Origin: Lobosporangium transversale
Taxonomy: Eukaryota; Mortierellomycota; Mortierellomycetes; Mortierellales; Mortierellaceae
Length of the DNA stretch: 64,000 bases
Reading direction: 5' to 3'
Assembly: GCF_002105155.1 (NCBI RefSeq)
Contig: NW_019029015.1
Span: 1-64,000, forward strand
Positions 1 to 9,724 of the stretch are shown piece after piece; within the stretch, counting starts at the first letter, position 1, and each line of letters begins with the position of its first letter. A model generated the notes under the pieces. It saw nothing but the letters and a program-made list of their open reading frames with translations. It had not been told where the DNA came from and ran no database searches. A program made the position numbers and the translations under genes.

Positions 1-943
1 TTTGTATTAGAATCGGAGGGTAAATATTATCCTGGTTCCGTACAGTCAAAAATCGGCGAGAAGGTCAAGAATTAAGGATGCCCACAATACAACTTGCCAT
101 AATTGCATCAAAGAACACCTCTCATCACCGTCTTCTCTCGGCTTTTGCTCGAATGGCATATCCTTGTTGCTGTTGTTTAGGCCTTACTTATCACGTTGCC
201 TTATCATGTTGCCTTATCACGAACAGGGTGATTATTCGCTAGCTAAAGTCAAAGAAGTTCCTACCATCAAAGACAAAACGAATAGAAACGACGTACTCAA
301 TATTAGCTTGTTGAACTTCCTTGAAAGTGCAAGGGAGTCCCTCAAGAAGTCAGAATTGACTCGAGCTGTGGAGGATGAGGGAGAAGGAAGCAAGCCCAAA
401 GAACCACAGGCAAGGAGGACATCAAAGAGAATTGCCGATAAAGCTCAAGCTATGGAGCATCGCCCTAGCTCATGGAATATGAGTCCAACGTTTTCAAGAA
501 GTTTGGGGCTCCTCTTCCAGTTTATGTTTGCGTAGTCTTCATCAGTCAGGTCTTCACCGGCTGCCTTTAAAACACGCCGTGTTAAAGAACCCTTGTGAAA
601 GTTTCAATCCCTGGCTGAGATCTTCTTCATCTACGTCAGACTGCTGCTATCTCTTCGTCTGGATTGTGCCATAGGCAAGTGGATTCAGAACAAGGCCATT
701 GGTAGAATCGTCCCTTTGAGTTTGAACCGAGTTATACCTTTGTCTTGTGCCTGTAGGGGTACCTTGTCTCGATAGCCATGAAACATGCGATCTCCTTCAA
801 TGTCACAAAGAGAGCCTGTATCTAGACCTCTTTTGTTCCCTGTACACATTCAAACACTGCAGCCTTGGGAGGATTGTCGAGAGGATGTCAGTTAGAACGT
901 GTTCAGACAGATACACATACCGAGGGGGGACGTAAGGAAGTCT

Positions 944-974
<31 letters not shown>

Positions 975-2132
975 CATTCCATTGTTCTCTGGCAAGAAAA
1001 GCTCATCGAACAATAAAAAAATAGAGAGCTTTAATAGAGAGCAATCGACTGCAGAATATGCATGAGGATTCTCTACACAAAGTTATATCTTTGTGCTCCT
1101 GTGGTGAATACATGGGTAGATTTGACTCGGTCTGTAGGAACTGATTTGAAACAGGTGGCTACATCCTTGTCAAAGGTAACAACAAAAGAAAAAAAGTCTT
1201 CTTTCTTCTTTTTATCAGAGAATGGCTTCATATGATGCTCTTTGCTCCAACAGCTCCACCAATGGAAAGGCTTGTGTTTTAGCAAAATGTGTTTGTGCAT
1301 GTACAGAAACAAAAGAGATGCTTCAGCTGCTTATTCGTGCACACAGTGATTGACGAACAAAAAAGGAAAAAGCCCGCGATAAAAGAAGGCATATGCAGAC
1401 AACAAATAAACAAACTGTTTGCTCACATACATTTTTTTCACCGTTGTGTCTGTAACTCTTCTAAGCTTTCTGTCTGGCCGTTTAACACAAGGAACCCTCA
1501 GAAAAAGAAATACCTCGCATGATTGGTGCCAGGTCTGAAAACAACAATAATGCAATGCTGTACGTGGAAGATAGGGTCTAGAAACTATACCATTGATCAC
1601 AACTGCTACTCATGCTCTCTTGCCAAGGACTTGAACAGGCATACCAACCCCTTCTTCCTTGCTCTCATAACCGCTCACATCCTTTCGATGCATTCTTTCG
1701 CCGTTTATGTCCACTACATCTGAACCACACACAGTTCACCACTCACTCCAACAGAGATATTTGTATCACCTTGGGTATGATATGTTGCTGTGGTTCCCTC
1801 TGGTTTCAACAGGCCCAACAAACTCTATTAGCAGTGTTTATCAACCCAAATACATCAAGGGAACGCAAGAAGACGAGTAGGCAAATGATGCGACAAATCA
1901 AGTCTCGTCGAGCTGTACAGAAAAAGATCAAGTTAGTCAGGCTGTAGAACGAATCAACTCAGATTGCCTCAATCATACGACGAATATTATCATCACTATA
2001 TCACATCAATCAATCAATAAACGATACAATGAGGCCCCCCAAGCGGACAATGGAGTCATGCGAAAGTCTTCATGAGTATTATGGTCTAACCCAACAGTTC
2101 GAGAGGAAATAGTCCAATTGTTGGAACTAAAC
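1..2132. other. No supported gene; decayed coding fragments
   Basis: Several short open frames occur here (for example 164-535 on plus, acidic/basic with an RRTSKRIADKAQ stretch, and 1612-1947 on plus ending in a very basic tail), but none matches a family I recognise and none can be joined by convincing splice sites to a longer product. A T-run of about 30 bases lies at 943-974. The frame of the Fanzor-like gene is open back to about 2076 (reading WSNPTVREEIVQLLELNM), so an unrecognised upstream exon of that gene may end in this stretch. Confidence 0.4.
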
Positions 2133-3454
2133 ATGAGTACCAAGGGGGCTGCAGAGGACAAGATCCTTAACCACAAGGGGATATTGTTGCAGGAGCTGTT
2201 TTCCTTGAAAGGATACAAGGACGTTGGACTGCAACCTGATGATGGCCCTAGAAGGAAACTACGGACATCGTTCTTTACAAACGGCCTTACCCTAACACTT
2301 CTTGCCTATGACACATCGAAGCAAAAAAGAGGTAGAGGTTCGCAAGCTGCCCAACCTTCGGATACTCAAAGATCTCAAGCAGTCCAGGCTTCTTCAAGTG
2401 CTCAGCAGGGATCCTCGTCTTCAGGCCATGGTGCAGGCGATGGTGGTGATGATGGAGACGACGACGGAAATGAAGATGACGATATCTTGCTGGGTATCAG
2501 CGATATTGACTTGCTGGAAGTTGATGAACCATTCTTAGATGGCGACGAGGGAGAAGAAGCAGCTGAAGAAGGTACATCGAGCACAAATCCACTGTCCCCG
2601 GTGAGTCCCAGTCCCCGGCGTGGGATCAACTGGAAGCAGAGATCCCGTCTCCTCGAGAATGTAGAAGTTAAATATGACACCCAGGCAGCATGGGACCAGT
2701 GACGACAATAAGGAGACTATATATAGGGCGCTTGTCGATTTCTATAATGACGGGTGGTTTGTTCGGAATAGCTGGGATAATAGAAAAGCACAGAACGGAT
2801 GGGTTGATTATGTGATCAAGGCAATTCTGAAGCTTGCGGGCGGAAGCAATGGAAGAAGAAGAGATGCCAATACGAATGCGGTGATCTGTATTGGACTAGG
2901 ATCATTCAAGACAAACCGAGGACAAGTATCGAAGCATGGGATATTGATGAAGAAGCTTGTTGAAAAGGTAAAAAAAAAATCCCTTGATCAATGACATTTA
3001 ATTTTTGAGTCTTTTTTTTAACGAGTATTAAATCTGGCTCGAACAGGCAAAATCTCTAGACTACCCCATTGCAGGTTGTCATGAATACTACACATCTGCC
3101 AAGTGTCCACGGCCTCACTGCGACAGTATATTGGAGAATGTTCCTTTTCGATCCAAGTACTGTCGAAATTGTAAAGCATACTTTGATCGAGATGCTGTTG
3201 GTGCTGAGAACATCGCAAGGGTCTGTGAGTCGCAGACAAGAGAGCAAAAACGACCTGCAAAATATATGCCGCCGGACGAATGTGGGACACACATCCTTGG
3301 GTGTATATCGATCTATATCAATATCTATATGTCAATCAATGTCTACTATGTCTATACATATCACATCGCGTCAATCAAGATGTATTATCTCGATCCCTCC
3401 ATCTCAAATGGATATAGCCCGTTCCATTTGGTCGCGATCCCTTATATTTTTTGA
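2133..3454 (+). CDS. Fanzor/TnpB-like protein, C-terminal RuvC and zinc-ribbon region
   Basis: Model: exons 2133-2600, 2713-2967 and 3047-3454 (376 aa). The second intron (GTAAAA...AACAG, phase 0) is convincing; the first (GTGAGT...AATAAG) is needed to change frame and is less sure. The C-terminal third is diagnostic: a GLGSF strand (about residues 217-221), then HEYYTSAKCP (253-262), a four-Cys ribbon C261-x4-C266...C280-x2-C283, and FDRDAVGAENI with the RuvC-III Asp at about 288-290. This order matches Fanzor proteins, eukaryotic relatives of RNA-guided TnpB nucleases. Gly stands where TnpB has the RuvC-II Glu, and a Glu 37 residues later in HEYYTS could replace it, as reported for Fanzors. 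The N-terminal part has FFTNGLTLTLL followed by an acidic linker; no clear RuvC-I DxG is visible. After PPDE the frame runs on into low-complexity sequence, so the true end may lie near 3280. It may be a decayed or host-adopted copy. Confidence 0.6.
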
Positions 3455-3506
3455 ATACTCTTAAATGTAATGGCAGCCAATTGACTCGCTTGTTATTGCA
3501 AGTGGT

Positions 3507-3911
3507 GTGACTGGTCATTAAAATTATTTTGTATCCACTAATCTGTCGAGCCAGCTTAAAGGAATCTTTGCGCAAAGCCTTTGTAGTCATAGGCGGGTCC
3601 GCCTCACCTAGAAACTACCGAGTATAAAAGCCAAAGAAACTTCCTTCTTAATAAAGTCTTCAGTTTTCCCCATATGTCTTATTCTTCACCTGCAGTTCAT
3701 CTTGCCATTTATCTTTTTCCCCTTTTCACAACAAGCATTTGTCTTCCGGTAACTCAGTTTGTGAGCTCACCTATAAAGCTCCCATCTTTTGACATTCTAT
3801 GGTGCTGTTTGTAGTCAAGGTTATTTGACTCTATTTTCTCTTGTCAATCTTGTTGACACTCTTTGTCCTGCCTTATCCTGATTGTGTCTATCTTTCTGTC
3901 CCTTAAGCAAA
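3507..3911 (+). repeat. Dispersed LTR-like repeat R1, copy 1
   Basis: About 400 bp shared with 61673-62168 and, in part, with 59593-59860. The shared blocks include GTCATTAA near the start, CTTTGCGCAAAGCCTT, a TATAAAAGCCAAAGAAACTT box, an AATAAAGTCTTCAGTTT box some 25 bp later, and GTAACTCAGTTTGTGAGCTC. A TATA box followed closely by AATAAA is what an LTR (U3/R) looks like, so these may be solo LTRs. That identity is inference; the repeat itself is seen directly. Confidence 0.75.
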
Positions 3912-4122
3912 GATATTTTTTACAACAATGCCACCAAGCCAATTTATTAGGATTAAGATATGTGGGGTCTATATGTTGTCTAAATAGTCCTCCCCATAAA
4001 AAAACACCATCTAGACCAAGCATAGAAATAAAGAGATTAGTCAAGAAAGCACTGTCAAGCTAATACTTACAACTTTTTCAAGACGAAGGTCTTTCCCGAC
4101 CTAGTCATGTTTGTAGTAGCTC

Positions 4123-4215
4123 ATGAAAAATTTTAGACAGACAAATAGTAACCAGGGAGCAGAAGTGAGAATAGGATGTGGGTTCACACATCACATCCAT
4201 GGGGCATTTATCCAA
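4123..4215 (-). repeat. Diverged fragment of LTR-like repeat R2
   Basis: The segment GAGAATAGGATGTGGGTTCA...CACATCCATGGGGCATTTAT is the reverse complement of the distal end of the repeats at 28102-28340 and 49402-49651 and is co-linear with 48591-48815. Similarity fades after about 4215, so this copy is truncated or strongly diverged. Confidence 0.55.
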
Positions 4216-4837
4216 ATTTGTATCAAAATAAAACTGTAAGTTTGTATCGGGCACCACACCATGGGGCATAGAGCCGTTAGTATGTCTGTATTATAAATCT
4301 TCATGTAACACGTGTACTGTGAAATATGCAACTGATCATATCCAATTGTTGTTGCCGGCTTGGTGTCTTTCCTCCCCATGGATTCAACGAAGGCTATTTT
4401 GATATCTCGAGTTTGGACTCAACCTGTCAGTGAGCATTGGTGCAGCGCATATAAGGCACACAGGCTGTTGACGAGCCTACTTCTCACCTTCACCGTTTGA
4501 CGCAGGTCAGGGTTGTGACGGTCTAGCGAAGAAAACGTAAGGGCATTAACAATATCAGGATCGCATTAGACGGTAGTTGTGGTATTTGCAGATGAAAATA
4601 GGGAAGAACTGCGCAAACCCAGCGGATCAAATAAAAGAAAAGGTGAGTCGACTCAAGCGGAGGACAACAAGTCCAATAGGCCAAGCAGGGATAAGGGACC
4701 AAGGAAAAAGTAGCGATCGTTTCTTTTACTTCTTTTTGCTCGCCATTGTTTATGACAATGGCACAGACACAATTTTGTAATATAGCACTAATAGATAAAT
4801 TAAAATATCGCTATTCAATAAACCTGAGCAAGGAGAA

Positions 4838-5227
4838 GTGAGCACACCAAGCGGATTGCCGCAGCTGCATCATCAGAATTTTCTCAAGCAAGTGGCAAGT
4901 TGTTTCTATGAGTGGCGGAATAGGAATCCTCTCTCAAATGAATTGCCATTTGACGATAGGCTCGTCACTAAGAGCGGACAATTTGCCTTGCAGCACGTTC
5001 ATTCGCTGCAGGTGGCTTCGACCTCTGGTGACGAAGTTCATGTGCACATGCACGTACTGAAAGGCAAATCTGGCTTGCTCTTGCAGACACTTCTCTCTCA
5101 GGCTGGGACCAAACTTGACATTTTGGCTGGAGGTCTCTTTTTTAAATTTGAAAAAATTCCCGAGTCGAAAGCATCTCCTGAAGCAACACCAGAGGTTAAT
5201 AAGCCAAAAAAAGGTACAGCCATCTGA
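4838..5227 (+). CDS. Unrecognised open frame, possible exon or gene remnant
   Basis: An uninterrupted frame of 129 codons with no in-frame ATG near its start; the first codon is GTG, so a preceding exon would be needed. The translation is soluble, with a GDEVHVHMHVLKGKSGLL segment and a charged C-terminus ending KPKKGTAI. No family is recognised. It could be a terminal exon of an unseen gene or a remnant. Confidence 0.22.
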   Translation: MSTPSGLPQLHHQNFLKQVASCFYEWRNRNPLSNELPFDDRLVTKSGQFALQHVHSLQVASTSGDEVHVHMHVLKGKSGLLLQTLLSQAGTKLDILAGGLFFKFEKIPESKASPEATPEVNKPKKGTAI

Positions 5228-5711
5228 TAAAGCCAACTCAAAAAATAGACGAATAACACGATCCAAGAGAATGGCATCATAACGCTCATAGAGAGTATCG
5301 CAGAGGTTTTTTTACTGGCAAAAAATAATAATCTGCACGTTGAGGTTTATTTTTTCCTCACAGGTTTTGTTTTTAATTTCCTGAGTGACAGAGATCATGT
5401 ATAAGCAATATCAATTAAGTTAAAACATTGCACGCAGCACCACATTATCCGAGCATTTATTCATTTGTTTTCTATATATAAAGATCCTATTTATGTGGGC
5501 TGGAGGGCTGCAATTAAACGAAATATGCAACAGCGGTTATGACGGCCCTCAATAAGTATGTGTGTAGGACCGATTTAAAAGCGCTATCGCCTTTGTCTAA
5601 AGGGTAAGTGGATAATGATGGCTTCATTCATAAAGAATGAACCATTGTAAAAATTTCTCAAGGAACAGGTATAATTAAGACAACTTTCCATCCACTTGAT
5701 TGCTATTCGAT
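5228..5711. other. Short spacer, 3' side of the CRN gene
   Basis: No gene seen. The last 130 bp (about 5586-5711) are nearly identical to 22646-22774 next to the second CRN copy, including GATAATGATGGCTTCATTCA, so the duplicated unit extends beyond the CRN stop codon. Confidence 0.6.
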
Positions 5712-8174
5712 TTAATTCTTCAGATTCGTACCGGCTGATCCTCCTGAATATGCAGCTTCGATGTCGATTTTTATGACACGCTGTCTTACATGTTTCAAGT
5801 ATCCAGGTATTGCCTTGGCATCCTGACTATCGTTAATAACAAACTTCTGAACCTTAAAATTATCATATATGTAACCTGGCACCACAAAATAGAGGAAAAT
5901 AGTATCATCGCTTCCCTTCAGCTTTGATTGGCCTTCATTCAAGCAGGGTCCAGTAATACAATCAATTATCTCCTTGAATGGTGCTTGCTTGATCGGATGC
6001 TCCTCTGATACTGTAACCTGAAATAGCTTGTTGGGTCCCAATGCAAAATCAATGCACGGAAAGTTGGGTATAGATGGTAGAAACAACTTGTCTGTTGTTT
6101 TGGAGAATGTTGAAAAATCTGCTGTAGTCCTGGTAAATAATACATCCGAGGAGTCCCTCGGAAGATCAAAGAATCCTGTTTCGTCTGATTGAAGATCCTT
6201 AAATGGAAACCTAAGTCCACCACATCGAATTAAATAGTGAACATAGAGTTCAAACGAAGCTCCTTTTTCTATTTCACTGCCAACTTCGACAAGTCGCTTC
6301 AACACGTCGATCCAAGTCTGATCTTCTAACTTCATGATGATCCGCGATCGAACATAAGGAGATGCCCATACCAGGTGGAAGTGGAGGTGGTCAGAAGTGG
6401 GGACTCTATGGAGTAAACAACTACCCGCTTCATCTCCTTCTCTAAAGAGGTCTGAAAGATTGCTTGGGAGCCAGGTTACGCGAATGGCATCATTGACGTG
6501 GAATAACGCAGCTGCTTTAGCACGCTCAGTATGTTCTTGATTTTTGGATAGTACATTGGCTGGACACTCTAGAACCTGTCTTGGCACGCCCCCCAAGTAG
6601 TAAAAAAGCTCCTCCAAAAATGCTTCACTCACTACATGAAAAAACTTTACATTGGCTCTACATTCCTTAAGCTCATCCAGACTCCAGAGTGACATGTGAT
6701 AGTAGCTATTTGGTGTATTTTCCTTGGTGAGTTCATCGTATTGCCCATAGAGAGTTCTTGGCGATGCTGAAAATATCGTCCTGGCTTTACCTGGTTGAGG
6801 ATTTTCACCACTATCAACTAAATACCACGTTTCACGTTGGTCAAGGAAATCTTCGAACATCGTTATATTCCCTTTACGTTTGCAAGTTGTTCCTCCATAA
6901 ACATAACATTTGGTATGCTGCTTCTCATGGAAAATAATAATCGGTGGATTTTCCTCATCGTGTTCGGCAAGGAGGCGGATGGCAAAATAGACCAAAAAGG
7001 CTGACTTCCCAATTCCAGGCGTTCCAGTGACAAAGAGTCGGTTCAAACAAGGTACTTCATGAGGGGTACTTAATTCGGATGTAATATGGTCATAAAGCTC
7101 TTTATATTCATCTCTGATATAAAGATGCCTTGTTCCGGCAACAGGGAAGATACGACCCTCAGGGGCAGTCAACATTTTGGAACCCTTGATACCACCAGAA
7201 TTTCGGAGCTCGCAAGCCACGCTAATAATGCTGCAGTAAATACTATCTCCTGACAACTCCTCCCCCATGTACGAAAGCAGCTTGACCCTCTCTTTCGAGT
7301 TTAGAGGCGAGATGGCAGGGTCACCGTTCACTATCCCTTTCGTTACAAGCCCTGCTTCTGTAATCGCATCCCTAAGAGTACCTCTGCTACCTATACTTGG
7401 ACGAGCTTTTTTAGAGGGTGACTCTGCTAAAGGAGATAGAGTGATCAGAGTCAATATTTTTGATTTATTGCACATCACTCTAAAATGATCAATAACCAGA
7501 TTCTCGGCCAAAAGCACTCACCAGAATCTCCATCTTGTTTTCTTTTCTGACCTAAGTATCAAAAGCGAATAATGAGAAAGAACGTTGAGTTATCAAGACA
7601 CAAACCAAATGGTGATATTATGCACATGGCCGTTTAAGATACAAACCAAGCTTCATCAGCTGAAAATATCAACAATCAGTCCATCAAGAGCCAAGGATAT
7701 ACCTCGCTGTGGTGGCTTGACAAAAACATGGATAGTTTTCCTTGGAAGTTCAGAATTAAATATCTCCCAAAGCTCCATTGACGCGATTGTGAGAGCCTCT
7801 TTTGACTCGATTTCTGACTCAAAGATGGCCTCGCCTTTGTCAGGGATGGAGACCTTGTAGAGGGTGAGCTGGTCAGCGTCAATATCCTTAAATGCATTGG
7901 CTTTCTCTGTTTTGATGGCTTGCTTGAGCATCCCGACCGATTTATCGCAGAAAATCTCTACTGGGAACGACGTTGCTTCTCCCTCGACAACGCAGTTCAG
8001 CAGTAGCAGTGGGATGGCGCGCTTTTTTCGTTGTGGGTGCTGGTTTACTCTTTTTCGTTTATTGAGTGTGGAGGCATCCTCAGGCTTATTTGCAGTCATT
8101 TTTTTTTGTGCTTGGCTCTCTGTGGAATCATTTGCAGCCATGTTTTTTTGTGTTGAGCTCCTTGTGGCGGCCAT
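5712..8174 (-). CDS. Crinkler (CRN) family protein, apparently intact
   Basis: Model: exons 8174-7703, 7551-7522 and 7426-5712 (738 aa; phases 1 and 1; donors GTATAT and GTGAGT, both acceptors TTAG). Residues 50-155 form the CRN ubiquitin-like header: CVVEGEATSFPVEI, SVGMLKQAIKTEKANAF, DADQLTLYKVSIP. Basic stretches NKRKR/RKKR near residue 40, and QKRK...KKAR created by the 30-nt middle exon, look like nuclear localisation signals. A P-loop GTPGIGKS (302-309) and a hydrophobic strand ending in Asp (TWYLVDSG) indicate a P-loop NTPase. The C-terminal part (CIDFALGPNKLFQVTVSEEH) resembles the D...QxT/K core of the PD-(D/E)xK-like nuclease modules proposed for CRNs. CRNs are known as nuclear effectors of oomycetes and are widespread in Mucoromycota; biological role here is inference. 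A broken paralogue lies at 22775-25190. Confidence 0.88.
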
Positions 8175-8440
8175 TGAAAATTAAGATGAGTGGGACTGAG
8201 TGTGGTTGAAATGCAGGGAGAATGATGGTTAAATAGGCGAAGGTATATTCTATACTCTTTCACACTCGTGGTCGCTGTATGAAAACAAAAATGAAAAATG
8301 TGTAAGGCAAAAAAAAAAAAAAGGAAAGGAAAGGAAAGGAAAGGAAAGGCAAAATTGATGGGAGCAAAACTGGGGTGAAATATGAAAAAAGTGATCCTTT
8401 ATTTTAATGTGTGAAAAAATATTTTTTTCAAATCAGCCAC
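8175..8440 (-). promoter_or_regulatory. CRN upstream region with (AAAGG)n, shared with second CRN copy
   Basis: Directly upstream of the CRN start. It contains an AAAGG pentamer run (about 8321-8349) followed by CAAAATTGATGGGAGCAAAA CTGGGGTGAAAT. The same pentamer run and the same block recur at about 25350-25445 upstream of the second CRN copy. Function as a promoter is inferred from position only. Confidence 0.5.
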
Positions 8441-8487
8441 GTGCCATTTTCTTGGTCATTGTGACGTGATAATCTTTAGGGCGCAGC

Positions 8488-8572
8488 AGAGGGTCAAGCT
8501 TGTCACTTTTGTTAAGTAAACCATTTATATTTGAAAGAGTCTAGCCAAAAAGAGCGACAAGCTTGACCCTCT
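8488..8572. repeat. Inverted repeat, 17-bp perfect arms
   Basis: AGAGGGTCAAGCTTGTC at 8488-8504 is matched by its exact reverse complement at 8556-8572, with a 51-base loop; partial pairing continues outward through GCGC. It sits between the divergent CRN and MULE-like genes and could be a cruciform, a regulatory hairpin, or a relic of a small element. Confidence 0.7.
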
Positions 8573-8619
8573 GGCGCAAAGAACTCATTTCTCAGTACAT
8601 TGTCTATCATCCCATTGCT

Positions 8620-9268
8620 CAGCATCCCATTGCCCATGCGCACTCCATTCACGTCATCCCATCCAAAGCTCGCACCAGTGCCTCTGCTCGTTTCCCAGTA
8701 ACCCTCACCGTCCGCCAACATCTGAGCCGAATCATCAAGGACTAGCACCAGTATTTTCAACAGCACCTGAGGTTCTCTCGCGCCTTATGTCGCCAAGTGC
8801 GAATGTCTATACAGAGACTCTGTCCGAGGGCAAGATTACAAAGAAGAGGCCTATATCTGACCCTACGCAGGACAATCTGGAGGCACCGCTTTCCCCCCCT
8901 CTTTCGCCATTATTGCCTGTACAGCCACTAGACGAGTCTAAGGCGACCCATCGTTCCAGGCCCTCACCTAAGTTTTCACCAATGTTGCCTCATGGATCCC
9001 CTTCAAAGGTTAAAAATAGTCACCGTATATATATGTACTGAAAGATATGAAAATTACAAAATATGTTCTCAATAAACAACTGTTGTATCGATCCTCAATA
9101 GAATGCTTTCTCCAATATCATTTCATCTTTTGAGTTTCCAAATGGAGAGAGATTCTATGAAAAAGACCTTAGCATCACTGCCAGTGGCAGTGAAGATGGT
9201 GATGACAATACTCGCCGACGTAAGCCAGGATGTGGGTCCGGCTGGTCCATGTTGGTATACAATAACTG
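8620..9268 (+). pseudogene. MULE-type transposase gene, 5' part (split by retrotransposon)
   Basis: An open, Pro/Ser-rich frame (ATG candidate at 8787) runs to about 9008. It joins, after an intron of about 95 bp ending CTCAATAG at 9102, a second exon that reads through GERFYEKDL, a GSEDGDDNTRRRKPGCG linker and WSMLVYNN. The frame then meets the retrotransposon LTR at 9269. The reading continues in exactly the same frame at 18059 (NRKKNNK...RCLGVYKC), so this is the N-terminus of the MULE-USP gene. The intron donor (AAG|GTTAAA) is weak and the true start is not fixed. Confidence 0.6.
9264..9268 (+). other. Target-site duplication, left copy
   Basis: AACTG immediately precedes the left LTR, and AACCG immediately follows the right LTR at 18059-18063. 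Four of five bases agree, as expected for a 5-bp Ty3/gypsy duplication with one later substitution. Confidence 0.65.
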
Positions 9269-9407
9269 TGAAATATGCCAGGATCATAATAAGTAACGAG
9301 AACGAAAGAAAGATGTGTTTATTATGATCCGGGGATCTTCGTTAAATAAAAAGGGTAAAAATCTTAGCTATAGTAAAAACCCATGTAAATGGCTGCTAAT
9401 CGCAACA
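9269..9407 (-). repeat. 3' LTR of the Ty3/gypsy element
   Basis: 139 bp, TG...CA ends, near-identical to 17922-18058. It contains a 12-bp inverted repeat: GGATCATAATAA at 9281-9292 and TTATTATGATCC at 9319-9330. Confidence 0.88.
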
Positions 9408-9420
9408 TAACTCCCCCTCC
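9408..9420 (-). other. Polypurine tract
   Basis: On the minus strand GGAGGGGGAG lies three bases before the 3' LTR, the position of the plus-strand primer of LTR retrotransposons. It fixes the element's orientation and supports the LTR boundary. Confidence 0.75.
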
Positions 9421-9724
9421 AGACGAGCGTCCAGGTAAGAGCGAGTGCTTATAAAGCTTGGAAGGAAAATTTATAAAACCTTCCTATTAGGATAATTAGT
9501 GTCGAAGGAAAAGTCTAAAAACCTTCTTGTTTGATTAAATAAATAAATAAATTCTTTGAAGGAAAATAAATAAAACCTTCAGCGTCTGCATTTCTTTTTA
9601 GATGCGACCATAAAAAAAGGGTAAAATAATAAACCTTAAATTTGATTTGATAGTGAGGAAAACGTTCATGCTGTTAACGCATGCGTACAAAAACCTTAGT
9701 GAAGCAACATTCGTTTTTTTGCTT
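9421..9724. other. Element 3' non-coding region
   Basis: About 300 bp between the gag-pol stop and the polypurine tract. It is AT-rich with several AAAACCTTC motifs (9475-9590) and no coding potential seen. Confidence 0.5.

Larger units (their letters stand above)
3455..4837. other. Intergenic, repeat-bearing, no gene seen
   Basis: No coding region could be supported. The stretch holds one copy of a dispersed LTR-like repeat (3507-3911) and a diverged fragment of a second repeat (about 4123-4215), both listed separately. A short purine-rich open frame at 4577-4780 has no recognisable features. Confidence 0.5.

Noticed and set aside
865..1065. Open frame with a long poly-Phe stretch
   Set aside because: It is produced by a T-run; other poly-Phe frames (45096-45586, 51384-51597, 54556-54792) have the same cause.
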